Below are positions 33,415-42,696 of a DNA stretch of 64,000 bases, piece after piece. Origin of the DNA: a bacterium (GTDB lineage Bacteria > Hydrothermota > UBA3073 > JACQXS01 > JAQTXJ01); assembly GCA_028716385.1 (NCBI GenBank), contig JAQUPX010000001.1, positions 594,775 through 658,774 on the forward strand, read 5' to 3'. The translations under genes were made by a program, and so were the position numbers. How positions within the stretch are numbered: position 1 is the stretch's first letter; each line of letters begins with the position of its first letter. Below the pieces are notes generated by a model that saw only the letters and a list, made by a program, of their open reading frames with translations, did no database searches and was not told the origin of the DNA.

Positions 33415-35160
33415 TTAAGGTTTAATGGCCTTAAACTTTGTTCTATCCTCTTTATAAATGTTTTGAATAGTTTCTAAAACAAGCTCTTTATTTACTTTTG
33501 TGTTTATTTTTTTGTCTCTGGTTTTTATTTCAACTTCATTATTCTTGAGAGAGTTTTCTCCTATTATTATCTGGATTGGTATTCCGATAAGATTCGCATC
33601 CTTGAATTTAATCCCTGCGCTTACATCCCTGTCGTCAAATAATGGCTCAAAACTACTAAGTTCAGAATATATCTTTTCAGCCGTAGCTTTTATCTCGGGG
33701 ACGCTTATATTCAAGGGAATAATAATTACTTTAAACGGAGCAATTTCCATGGGCCATATTATGCCTTCGGGATCATTATTTGTTTCAATTGCTGCTGCCA
33801 TTATTCTTTCTATCCCTATTCCGTAGCTTCCCATATATATAGATTTTTTTTGCCCGCTTTTGTCAAGAACAGTTGCTCCTAATGGGGTTGAATATTTTTT
33901 CCCGAGGTCAAAAATATGTCCCAATTCAATAACAGGTTCTAGGTTAATTTCTTTGTTACACTTTGGACACGGGTCTCCGTTATCCGGAATTTCGATATCT
34001 TCCCATTGAGTTACTTGAACGTCTCTTTCTATATCTACTCCTGTGAAATGGTATAAATTTTCATTGGCTCCCGTAACTAAATTATTGCTATTCTTTAGTG
34101 AATTTGCAGCAAGTACTTTTATTGGCTTTGGTAAACTAACCGGAGATATATATCCTACGTCGGCGTTAATAAGAGTTTTAACTTCATTGGGAGTGGCGAT
34201 TCTAAATGTCCCTTTGGTCTCTGTATTAGCTATCTTTATTTTATTTAACTTGTCCATACTGATTTCGTGATTGCCTCGTAATAATACAAATACGGGTTCA
34301 GAATCATAAAAATATAATATGCTTTTCATCAATTTATCTGCAGACACATTTAAGAATTTAGATATTTCATCAACGGTGCCTTTTACGGGTGTATGAACTT
34401 TTTTTAATTCGGAACTTTGTTCTTTTGAGGTACTTTTAACTTCCCCAATTTTCCCTGTTTCTTTGTTAGCCGAATACTCACAATTTTTACAAGTTACAAT
34501 AGAATCTTCCCCGTACGGAGAAGACACCATAAACTCTTCTGATTTTCCACTGCCCATTAATCCGGAAGAAGCATCAACAATTTTATAACTTAATCCACAG
34601 CGAGTAAGAATTTTTTCATAAGCATTTCTATGTTTTGCATAACTTTCCATAAAAGACGCTTCATCTACATCAAAAGAATAAGAATCTTTCATAATGAATT
34701 CCCTTGCTCTTAATACTCCTCCACGAGGTCTCGGTTCATCTCTGAATTTAGTCTGAATTTGATAAAAAATACAGGGTAATTCTTTATAAGAATGAATCTC
34801 TTTGCTTACAAATTCCGTTATAGGTTCTTCATGAGTAGGGGAGAGGCATAATTCTCTATTCCCTCTATCTTTGAGTCTAAAGATTTCTGCGCCCCATCCT
34901 GCAAGTCGTCCTGTTTTTTCCCATAATTCTGCCGTGGATAACGCCGGCAATAGTATCTCTTGAGCGCCTATTTTATTCATTTCTTCTCTTATGATATTAA
35001 TGATATTCAAACATACTTTCCAGCCAAGCGGTAAATAAGTATGTACACCACTAATGCTTTGTCTTATGAGTCCGACTCTTATAGATAGAGCATGAGATGG
35101 AATCTCTATGTTTTTAGGTTGCTCTTTGAGAGTGGGTAAAAAACTTTCTGTCCATTTCAT
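33415..35160 (-). CDS. proS: Prolyl-tRNA synthetase
   Basis: 581 residues, the bacterial type with an editing domain inserted in the class II core. Class II motif 2 region is FRDEPRPRGGVLRAREFIMKDSYSFD; the editing insert lies around 230-400 (KSTSKEQSSELKKVHTPVKGTVDEI ... SADKLMKSILYF), and motif 3 is YGIGIERIMAAAIE. The C-terminal anticodon-binding domain has FDDRDVSAGIKF. Charges tRNA-Pro. First gene of proS-nusA-infB. Its start follows a terminator hairpin by about 20 bases, so its promoter must lie very close or in readthrough. Confidence 0.96.
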   Translation of the reverse strand: MKWTESFLPTLKEQPKNIEIPSHALSIRVGLIRQSISGVHTYLPLGWKVCLNIINIIREEMNKIGAQEILLPALSTAELWEKTGRLAGWGAEIFRLKDRGNRELCLSPTHEEPITEFVSKEIHSYKELPCIFYQIQTKFRDEPRPRGGVLRAREFIMKDSYSFDVDEASFMESYAKHRNAYEKILTRCGLSYKIVDASSGLMGSGKSEEFMVSSPYGEDSIVTCKNCEYSANKETGKIGEVKSTSKEQSSELKKVHTPVKGTVDEISKFLNVSADKLMKSILYFYDSEPVFVLLRGNHEISMDKLNKIKIANTETKGTFRIATPNEVKTLINADVGYISPVSLPKPIKVLAANSLKNSNNLVTGANENLYHFTGVDIERDVQVTQWEDIEIPDNGDPCPKCNKEINLEPVIELGHIFDLGKKYSTPLGATVLDKSGQKKSIYMGSYGIGIERIMAAAIETNNDPEGIIWPMEIAPFKVIIIPLNISVPEIKATAEKIYSELSSFEPLFDDRDVSAGIKFKDANLIGIPIQIIIGENSLKNNEVEIKTRDKKINTKVNKELVLETIQNIYKEDRTKFKAIKP

Positions 35161-35181
35161 ATGCTTTTTTATATAATAAAA

Positions 35182-35219
35182 AAACCTGAGATTTCACTTT
35201 TATATAAAATCTCAGGTTT
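35182..35219 (-). terminator. Rho-independent terminator of the upstream membrane-protein gene
   Basis: AAACCTGAGATTT (35207-35219 reversed) and its complement at 35182-35194 form a 13-pair stem; on the minus strand TTTTTTTATT follows. It separates the 35227-36411 gene from proS. Confidence 0.75.
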
Positions 35220-35226
35220 CTATGCT

Positions 35227-36411
35227 TTAGTGTTTCTTTTCCTTTTCTTTATCTTTGTCGTGTTTTTCTTCTTCTTTAGGTTCTTCTACTTTTTTTTCTG
35301 TTATTTCTTCTTCAATTTTTTCTTCTTCGAATTCTTCTTCAATTTTTTCGAGTAAATTCTTTTCGTCTTTCATTTTTACCAATACAGTATATATAAGAGT
35401 TTGTCCTGCGCTCCATATACTTATTCCGTAAGCCAGAACAAAGAACAGTATACCATAGAAACTCATACCAACTAAGAATCCTCCGATAATTTCTGCCCAA
35501 TTCCCGGCTGACCATGTTGGAGGAGCAATTATTAACACCGGTGCAACTCGGGATACTATTTTTTCAATCCAATCAATAGTAGGTATTGCAGGTAAATAAC
35601 AAATTCCGCGAGTCCAGATTATATCCCACCATCCTCTTGGTCCTGCCCAAAATCCACAACCCCATTGCATCAGAACTAATCCTTGCTTAACAATCCATCC
35701 AAGGACAAGAGTTCCTATTACTGCAAATACGCCGACAAGTATTTCCCACAGTAGTAATCGCCATGTCTGGTCGTTTAAGCAACTGAATACTTCAAATAAA
35801 GTATCAAAAACATCAGATTCGCTCGAGCCAGCTATAGAAGGGCCTATTATTAAACTTACTAATAGAACGATTCCAAGATATACTATAAATATAGCACCAA
35901 AAGCTACGGGAATAAAGAACATCCCGGCGAACAATTGTCCTGCATAAGGTATTCTTCCAATTAGTCCACATACAAATCCAACAACTAATAAAGAGGCGAT
36001 AAATATTATAAGAACCAAAGGAGAAAGCATAACTGCTTTCCATTGTTTCATTGAATATTTTACAGCATCAGTAATCTCATAAAATTCATCTCCCCGTAAT
36101 TGTTCAATAGTAAGTTTGGAGATTGCGCCTATAGAAATAAAATTAACTCCGGCGAATAATGCTAACCCTACAATCCATAATGCCCAGTTATACCATGCGA
36201 AAGAAGTCTCTCCTATTATGGGGACGGGTATAAATTTATATGTTTGCCATATACTTATCCAATTCCAGTCAAAACATGTAAGATAAGCACAGTAAGTTAG
36301 TATAGAGTAGAAAGCAGTCCCTATAAGTAACCCAAGAGTAGCGACCCATATTTTTTTAGCGGAAAAACCTATTCGTGGCGCTCTCAGAATGTCTGTAAAA
36401 TTAAACTTCAT
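35227..36411 (-). CDS. Multi-pass membrane protein with charged tail
   Basis: 394 residues with about six transmembrane helices (for example 25-45, 75-95, 133-155, 162-198, 220-245 and 320-345). Rich in Trp. The last 55 residues are almost all Glu and Lys, a cytoplasmic-looking tail. The pattern resembles hypothetical membrane proteins of the FCB group; no catalytic motif. Ribosome site AAGGAGGAAAG before the ATG, promoter at 36466-36493, and a terminator follows, so it is a one-gene unit. Confidence 0.75.
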   Translation of the reverse strand: MKFNFTDILRAPRIGFSAKKIWVATLGLLIGTAFYSILTYCAYLTCFDWNWISIWQTYKFIPVPIIGETSFAWYNWALWIVGLALFAGVNFISIGAISKLTIEQLRGDEFYEITDAVKYSMKQWKAVMLSPLVLIIFIASLLVVGFVCGLIGRIPYAGQLFAGMFFIPVAFGAIFIVYLGIVLLVSLIIGPSIAGSSESDVFDTLFEVFSCLNDQTWRLLLWEILVGVFAVIGTLVLGWIVKQGLVLMQWGCGFWAGPRGWWDIIWTRGICYLPAIPTIDWIEKIVSRVAPVLIIAPPTWSAGNWAEIIGGFLVGMSFYGILFFVLAYGISIWSAGQTLIYTVLVKMKDEKNLLEKIEEEFEEEKIEEEITEKKVEEPKEEEKHDKDKEKEKKH

Positions 36412-36465
36412 CTTTCCTCCTTTTTTCTTCTTATAGTATTTATCCTTTACTAAGTTAGATAAGCT

Positions 36466-36493
36466 ACAATATTTAAAAGCAAGCTTTTGTCAA
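36466..36493 (-). promoter_or_regulatory. Promoter of the membrane-protein gene
   Basis: Minus-strand TTGACA (36488-36493), 16-base spacer, TATTGT (36466-36471); leader about 45 bases including AAGGAGG. Confidence 0.5.
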
Positions 36494-36563
36494 CAAAAAA
36501 CTTTTTAATATTGGTTATTAAAAAACAAATTATCTTTTTTAACAAAAAAGGTTCAGAATCAAA

Positions 36564-38690
36564 TTATTTAATCAATATAAATTTCGTATGTTTATTAAAA
36601 ACAGGTGTTTCCAAACTAACAAAATAAACTCCTGATACAAGCGATTCTGTATTCAGGGTTACTTTATTAAGTCCTTTATTCTGTTCTTTATCAAGAATAG
36701 TTTTTACAAGTTTCCCTGTAATATCATAGATGTTTAATTTGGTTTTGCAATTAGCAGGGAGATTGTATTCTATATTAACCGGTTTTGTAGAAGCAATAGA
36801 ATTGCATTTGAGAACAAATTCCTGTTCGGATGTTTGAGAATAAGTCACCCCAACGTTGCCAACGTTTACTTCTTCCAATTCTCCCCAATTTCCCCATCCG
36901 CGAGAATTATTTCCTCTAACGTTGTACCAGTATTTACCGTAAGGTTTGCTTGTTATATAATAGGATGTATCAGTTATGGCATTAGAGATAGTAGCGATAG
37001 TTCCATAAGTAGGAACGGGGTAAATATCGTCAATATATACACCAAGTTGTGCTGTTCCTGCGTCATACGCATTTCTAAACCTAATATACAAAGACTTATA
37101 TCCTGCCGGGAAAGGATATGATTTCCGTGTCCATGTATTATGTGTCCCGGTAAAAGAATCAACCATATCCCATTCTTTCCCTTCCTTTGACACTTCAAAC
37201 CACATCCAATCTACATTATTTTCATGATAAACCCATACCCAGAAAGTAATGGAATCTACTTTAGGAAGGGGATAATTAGATGTCATAGCCGTAATCGTAC
37301 CGTTTGACCTCCCCGAAAAGTAACTTTTACTTCCGCTATGTTTTTGGGTTGTCGCTAATGAAAACCCTTCCAATGTCCACCATCCCCTATCTGACTCTGC
37401 ATCATCCGTATTAAGCGTCATAGTTTTGTATTCCTGTAATTCATATTTATCAGCAGGTTGTTTTTCCCATTTTATCGAAAAATTAGGTGAAACGGAATCT
37501 ATTGCTTGAATTTCAGGCGCTTTAATCTTTGTAGTCAGCGTATTCTTTACATAATTTGCCGTATCTGCAAGAAAAAACAGCCCTTTCAAATTATTGCTTA
37601 CTTCGGTTGCTAAAATAGAACCTGTTGGATTGGCAGTATTACACGCTTCTACACTATAAGCAAGCATATTTTCGCCCTCGACTTCAAGCGCATGTCCATA
37701 TAGCCAGTCATCGCTTCCACCGGTAACTCCCCCCCCCACATAAGCATAAATTTGCTGCCCGCTGTAACTTCCAATAGCACTTGCTAATTGCCCTCCAATC
37801 TGGCTCATTAAAGCTCCATCAGGTGTCGCGTCTGATTTATATCCCCATGGCCATAAAACCGTTCTTGAGTAAGTATGATAGGATACAATAATATTTACAT
37901 CTATTGTCTTTAGAAAATTACTTATATGTTTAACTCCCGAATCCTGAAACGGGGCATATCCACAAAATGTTATCTGTGTGGTACCAAAAACTGCACGCCC
38001 GCCCCATTCACCTGCTATTTCCCCATTACAACTGCCATTCCAATTACGGTTTGGGTCCATGGCCGGGGTCTGACGATCTTTTCGCCAAGTCGCATTTCCT
38101 CCATCGTGAGAGTATGCATAGCCATCGGGATTTGAACAAGGTATTATCCAGAACTCTCTTGAATTAACCAAATTTGCAATATGAGTATCCGAACTGTATT
38201 TTTTTGTAAGCGTGTCAGCAAAATTCAAAGGTATTACAAGACCTGGCCACTCATCAGCATGCTGGTTTCCCATTATTAGAAAAGACGGTTCATTTTCATC
38301 GGTATTTACATTATCTGAAATTTTTAATACAAGAATATCCTTGCCTTCAACTGTTTTGCCAATAGCGTACAATTTTGCAATAGAAGGATAAGTTGAAGCT
38401 ATTGTATTCATTTTTGTAGTAAATTCTGTGTAAGTAGGATAATCGGCCTTAGCGGATTCTAAATATTTTTCAAAATCCGGGAGTACTATGGAAAATCCTT
38501 TCCCTAATTTACCAAGCTCTTCCTGGGATACTATAATATCTACCCATTTACCAAATTCACACCCTGCAATATCATATTGCTGAAGTTCCGCAATAGTTGT
38601 ATTGTAAACTCTTACCAACATTTTAGGACTTTCTGTTTTAGGTTGAGAAATATTTATCCCTAAAACCAGAGATAAAAAATAAACGAACAT
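36564..38690 (-). CDS. Secreted M14 zinc carboxypeptidase with T9SS domain
   Basis: 708 residues. Short hydrophobic N-terminus (1-15). The M14 domain spans about 80-385: zinc ligands H144 and E147 in NQHADEW and H272 in SYHTYS; catalytic E348 in YSVEACN; substrate-binding Arg/Asn in DPNRNW (212-217). An Ig-like and immune-inhibitor-A-like jelly-roll domain follows (about 395-600), then a T9SS type A sorting domain (SIEYNLP... KVTLNTESLVSGVYFVSL). Removes C-terminal amino acids from peptides outside the cell. Lies 20 bases after a lipoprotein gene. Confidence 0.9.
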   Translation of the reverse strand: MFVYFLSLVLGINISQPKTESPKMLVRVYNTTIAELQQYDIAGCEFGKWVDIIVSQEELGKLGKGFSIVLPDFEKYLESAKADYPTYTEFTTKMNTIASTYPSIAKLYAIGKTVEGKDILVLKISDNVNTDENEPSFLIMGNQHADEWPGLVIPLNFADTLTKKYSSDTHIANLVNSREFWIIPCSNPDGYAYSHDGGNATWRKDRQTPAMDPNRNWNGSCNGEIAGEWGGRAVFGTTQITFCGYAPFQDSGVKHISNFLKTIDVNIIVSYHTYSRTVLWPWGYKSDATPDGALMSQIGGQLASAIGSYSGQQIYAYVGGGVTGGSDDWLYGHALEVEGENMLAYSVEACNTANPTGSILATEVSNNLKGLFFLADTANYVKNTLTTKIKAPEIQAIDSVSPNFSIKWEKQPADKYELQEYKTMTLNTDDAESDRGWWTLEGFSLATTQKHSGSKSYFSGRSNGTITAMTSNYPLPKVDSITFWVWVYHENNVDWMWFEVSKEGKEWDMVDSFTGTHNTWTRKSYPFPAGYKSLYIRFRNAYDAGTAQLGVYIDDIYPVPTYGTIATISNAITDTSYYITSKPYGKYWYNVRGNNSRGWGNWGELEEVNVGNVGVTYSQTSEQEFVLKCNSIASTKPVNIEYNLPANCKTKLNIYDITGKLVKTILDKEQNKGLNKVTLNTESLVSGVYFVSLETPVFNKHTKFILIK

Positions 38691-38710
38691 AAAACCTCCT
38701 TTTTGGTTTT

Positions 38711-39142
38711 CTAATAGTTAGGTGTTTTAAATAAATAAATATTTTCTATTTTATTGCTTTTTAATGCAAACTCTAATGAGTATCCTGCATAAGTTCCGGG
38801 CTCTTTAAAGGCAGAAAAAAAGCGGATAATCACATTGTCTTTAGCTGTAGCTGCATTTGTATATTTGAAGTTATATCTTTCGGTTTCGTCGGAAAAGAAA
38901 TGTTGGATAAGTTTGTTTCCCAATATCTGATTAGTGTCAGACAAAAACTTTTCTATTTCTATTTTAGTTTTCATAATTTCATTCGGAACACTATCCATCT
39001 GACAATTAGTATATGGGTATTTTTCCGCAATCACCTTTCTATAATCATTTTCATTCAAGAAACTTACCCATTCAGGAACTTTCTTATTGGCATAGCATCC
39101 TACAAATAATAGAATTGCTAATATAAATAAATACTTAGACAC
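38711..39142 (-). CDS. Small lipoprotein of unknown function
   Basis: 143 residues. MSKYLFILAILLFVGC gives a lipobox with Cys at 16. The mature part is polar, with no recognised domain. Located between the C25 protease gene and the M14 carboxypeptidase gene on the same strand (52 and 20 bases apart), so it is probably cotranscribed with them; a folding or anchoring helper is a guess. Confidence 0.6.
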   Translation of the reverse strand: MSKYLFILAILLFVGCYANKKVPEWVSFLNENDYRKVIAEKYPYTNCQMDSVPNEIMKTKIEIEKFLSDTNQILGNKLIQHFFSDETERYNFKYTNAATAKDNVIIRFFSAFKEPGTYAGYSLEFALKSNKIENIYLFKTPNY

Positions 39143-39194
39143 TGTATAAATTCTAAATAACTATATTTCCTCTACAGTATAAAACCGAATTCTT

Positions 39195-41249
39195 CTATAA
39201 GAAAATGAATTTACCTTTTTCCTCGTGCGAATTGTTTTTGATTTTATAGAAATAAATTCCTGATTTTAGTTTTTTGCCTGTGTTATCGTGTCTATCCCAG
39301 ATTAAAGTAGTTACCGGTGAATTATCTGTAACCGTAGAGAAAGATTTGACTGCTGCTCCGCTAACATCGTAGATTTGTAAGCTAATTTTTGTTCCTTGGG
39401 CTACTCCCGATAATCTGAAGTTAGCATTTCCGCTTGCCGGATTAGGATATATTTTCGTTAATGGTCTTGTAAAATCCGTTTTTTCGGCAATTCCTATAGC
39501 TACAGTGTCTTTATGAACGAGCAAATCAGGGTCACCCAGTAAAGTAAAACCATATTGCAAAAGTCGTTCCTGGTCACTTGAATGAGCACCTGCTGCGTGG
39601 GCTCCCTTGGTTGTAGAAAAAGCATATCCTATTGGGTTATCGTTGTCCTTGAATAATGAAACGGCCATTTCTTTCATCAAATTATCAGAGTTAGGATTAA
39701 GTCCAACACAAGCATTTCCTGTAAAGGCAATTGCGCCTCCATTAGGAGCAAGCATAAAACCTTCGGATGGACAGTCCTCTTGATGGAATCGGACAACTTT
39801 GCAGGCAATTGTATTGAATACGAATAATTTATTATACCCATTCGTCAATGCTAAGGCATCTGCTAATTTAATTGACTGGCTTTTAGCTGCATTCACATAG
39901 AGACTTACCGAATCCCCATGAGATGACCAACATACAAAATGAGGGCCTGTATTTAGTTGGGCTACTGCTTGTGTTTTTCCGCTAAAACCATCACTTTCAT
40001 AAAACTTAGTAAAATTATATTTTACCGGCATCTGCCCTGCAATTTCATCCATACGAGCATCAAAAGTTGAAGTTGGTGCTATAAATACTCCTCCTGTCAT
40101 ATTCAATACGTAGCCAAGAGATGTATTTGTTGTATAACTTTCTATTTTATCCACAAGTATTTTTGCTTCCCCTGTGCTTCCTGCAGGCAATCTTCCAACA
40201 ATCACATCGGGAGCCATATCCGGAATACTGTCATACCATGGGTCACCCCAGTCTGCATCATTATTGCTGTTCCATGGTCCATTTAGGTCTGAAAAATACA
40301 GGTCACATGTAATTCTTTTGTCATCAGTTACCATAGCAATTCGCCACCAACACTTTCTTGCAGGAACCATATTTGTGTCCCCGCAAAGTGCAACATATAC
40401 TGTCCCATGATTCGCAAAATAATCTTTAAGGAAATACCAGACTTTTTCCGCATTGTCCCTACCTGTTGTATAATTGCTAAGTATCCAGCTCATAGTTTTT
40501 ACTTGAGCCGTCATACCTTTTGCTATTTTCCAATTAGCTAATCTCTGGAACTCAGATGCAAGCGCATCATTTGTAACAATTAAATACTCTGCCGTATCTG
40601 CAAGAACAGGTAAAAAACTAACTTCATTGCTTAAGACATCTTCAGGATTATCAACTATTTCTCTGACCATCTTACGGAACACTTCTTTCCCGAGTTCTGT
40701 CTTTCTTAAAGTAACAGAAGGATCTTCTTTGTAATTAATAGTCAACTCAACTTTAGAATAGAGTTTTAACTTCTTTTCTGAAGGGATGTATTTAACGGGA
40801 TGGATATTAAGATATACAATTTTATACCCTCCCATATTTTGTTCCCCATACTCAACTAACTTTTCCGGATATTCTGTGGATAACGCATAAGTCTTTACAT
40901 CCGGCTCCATAAATGGAGCTTTGGTTTCTTCTGATACAACGGAAGGCAATTGAGCAGGATAAACTTTATATGTCCCTGAAATATCTTCACATTCAGTATA
41001 ATTGATAATTACATTTTCTAACTTAGCATTAGAAGGTATAGATAGTTGTACCATTTTAGAGGGAAGCTGTGGTTTTCCCGCTTTATCCGTTAGTTGCACA
41101 CTTTTCATCTTAACAACATCAAACCCGTCACTTTGAGAAAAAGAAAGATTTCCCTTATCAAAAACAAACGTCTTTTTCAATGTCCCTGCATAAGAAACCA
41201 TTCCTATGCTCAACAAGAAAAGTAAAACACCTACCTTACATTTGTTCAT
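39195..41249 (-). CDS. Secreted gingipain-family (C25) cysteine protease with T9SS domain
   Basis: 684 residues. Signal peptide 1-20. N-terminal C25 propeptide-like domain (about 25-200), then the C25 domain: catalytic H444 in CWSSHGDS and C483 in FNTIACKVV, with GDTNMVPAR and PDVIVGRLPA earlier in the fold. A T9SS type A sorting domain ends the protein (about 595-684, YPNPASGNANFRLSG ... GIYFYKIKN). It has the secretion tail of a substrate, not of PorU, the C25 protein that processes T9SS cargo. Good GGGGGAA site before the ATG. Confidence 0.92.
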   Translation of the reverse strand: MNKCKVGVLLFLLSIGMVSYAGTLKKTFVFDKGNLSFSQSDGFDVVKMKSVQLTDKAGKPQLPSKMVQLSIPSNAKLENVIINYTECEDISGTYKVYPAQLPSVVSEETKAPFMEPDVKTYALSTEYPEKLVEYGEQNMGGYKIVYLNIHPVKYIPSEKKLKLYSKVELTINYKEDPSVTLRKTELGKEVFRKMVREIVDNPEDVLSNEVSFLPVLADTAEYLIVTNDALASEFQRLANWKIAKGMTAQVKTMSWILSNYTTGRDNAEKVWYFLKDYFANHGTVYVALCGDTNMVPARKCWWRIAMVTDDKRITCDLYFSDLNGPWNSNNDADWGDPWYDSIPDMAPDVIVGRLPAGSTGEAKILVDKIESYTTNTSLGYVLNMTGGVFIAPTSTFDARMDEIAGQMPVKYNFTKFYESDGFSGKTQAVAQLNTGPHFVCWSSHGDSVSLYVNAAKSQSIKLADALALTNGYNKLFVFNTIACKVVRFHQEDCPSEGFMLAPNGGAIAFTGNACVGLNPNSDNLMKEMAVSLFKDNDNPIGYAFSTTKGAHAAGAHSSDQERLLQYGFTLLGDPDLLVHKDTVAIGIAEKTDFTRPLTKIYPNPASGNANFRLSGVAQGTKISLQIYDVSGAAVKSFSTVTDNSPVTTLIWDRHDNTGKKLKSGIYFYKIKNNSHEEKGKFIFL

Positions 41250-41543
41250 TTTTCCCCCTTAGAAACTCTTTCTGCCTTTGGCAAATTAGAGTCTCTTGTC
41301 CAGCAACTGGACTTACTACTTCTAACAGAATTATAAAGGTTGTTAATTTTATACACTAACATTAACATGTATCCTAAATTTTATTTCGTCAATACTAATC
41401 TTATAAAAAATATAACATCCTGCTCTGTCTTTTAACTAACCATTACTCTCTCTGTTTTTTGTCTCATACTCTCTTATACGCTATCTGTGTTCTTTATTCC
41501 ACATCTGTCTGTGTCAATATCTTCGTTCCTCTGTGTTTCGTAT
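41250..41543. other. Intergenic region upstream of the C25 protease gene
   Basis: About 290 bases of AT-rich DNA. Contains a small palindrome GTCCAG-CAA-CTGGAC (41299-41313) and a minus-strand TATAAT-like element near 41330-41340 that may belong to the C25 promoter. No gene is seen. Confidence 0.4.
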
Positions 41544-42545
41544 CTATCTGACGGCTAATATTTTGCTAACATTCTTGCGATTTCCGGAATTTACTACACA
41601 GAAATATATTCCGGCTCCTATTTTATTTCCCAAGTCATTTTTCCCATCCCAGTATGCAGTATGTGTACCTGCATCCTGCTCGCTATTCACAAGCTGTTTT
41701 ACTAATTTACCTGCTATATCATAAATACCTACCTGAACTTTCTCTTTTTTCTCAATTGAATAACAAACATTGGTATTGGAAGTAAACGGATTTGGAGATA
41801 CCTTTACGGTAAATGTATTCTTATTGGAGGTTTCTTCAGTTGCTATACTCGTAACAGATATTTTAGCTCCCTGGTATATTTCTCCTGTTGAAGTATTCTG
41901 GATAAAAGCTACGATACTGCAATTGGATGGATTCCATCCTCCGCCCGAGCTGATTCCGAAGTCTTTTGTCGAATCAAGAGAGGCGCCTGCGGCTAAGGAT
42001 ACAGGACTTCCGGCAGCACGAAGCAGGTCTCTTAATACATCATAATAACCTGAAAGATTTGTTTCAGTGATTGCAATGTAAAGTAATCCGCTTAAAGAAC
42101 TTCCTGATACGTTTGTGATGTGCGCAGTGACGTACCCCTTTCTTGTCGATGGGTTATAGAAGGACTTAGAAAGGTCTATCGTTACTTTAGGTGCAACGAC
42201 CTTGCGGGTATTAAAATCGGTTCTAAAAGTACTGTATGTTGTACCGGTTCTTCCTATTATACCATCACACACAGTAGTAGGGCTGCCTGTTACACCATAA
42301 TCATTTTTCCTTTTAGCATGTTCGGTTGTATAAAACGATTCACCGGATACGGGAAAATATGAAACAACAGCTAAAGAATCTCCAGCTTCTCCTACTAATT
42401 GATGCAGCGCCGCTGCAGTCGCTGGGCAGGATGGTCAAGCCGTGCTGGTAAATTCTTCTACTATTACTACTCTCTGCACTGCCGATGCTTGACTTACCAA
42501 AGTCATCATAATGCAAGCGATTCCTAAAAAAACATTTTTACGCAT
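41544..42545 (-). CDS. Secreted Omp28/thioredoxin-like probable selenoprotein with T9SS domain (paralog 2)
   Basis: 333 residues if the in-frame TGA at 42435-42437 (codon 37) is read through. Start ATG 42545 has TAGGAGGG upstream and opens a signal peptide (1-22). The sequence then reads VEEFTSTA-U-PSCPATAAALHQL: a thioredoxin-fold active site with Sec in place of the first Cys (U-P-S-C). The rest matches Omp28-type proteins (ITNVSG..LSGLLYIAITETNLSGYYDVLRDLL) and ends in a T9SS sorting domain (SPNPFTSNTNVCYSIEKKEKVQVGIYDIAGKLV ... GIYFCVV). A SECIS-like hairpin follows the TGA. Without readthrough only a 36-residue peptide would form. Reading the UGA as a mutation is unlikely given three siblings with the same pattern. 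Confidence 0.85.
42403..42417 (-). promoter_or_regulatory. SECIS-like hairpin of the 41544-42545 gene
   Basis: TGCAGC-GGC-GCTGCA, a perfect six-pair stem with loop GGC, beginning 17 bases after the UGA; the loop starts 23 bases after it. This meets the published bacterial SECIS rules: loop 16 to 37 bases from UGA, small loop, G in its first positions. Confidence 0.7.
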
Positions 42546-42696
42546 ATTCCCTCCTATTAAAATTTTTCGCTTTTATAAAAGAATATTTATTACTTTCTAT
42601 TAACCCCTATTCGTCATTCCCGAGAAAGCGGGAATCTATCTTATCCTGCCTGCCAGTGTTTTGGGTGCATGTTTGGCAGGCAGGCAATTTCTATAT
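42546..42696. repeat. Intergenic REP-like and inverted repeats between the two Omp28-like genes
   Basis: Contains GATTCCCGCTTTCTCGGGAA (minus strand, 42613-42638), a member of the family also at 23036, and a longer inverted repeat, CCTGCCTGCCA (42646-42656) with TGGCAGGCAGG (42675-42685). Widens the gap in an otherwise tightly packed row of genes. Confidence 0.6.

Noticed and set aside
39195..41249. C25 protease as PorU, the T9SS sortase
   Set aside because: It carries a sorting tail and has the length of a secreted substrate.
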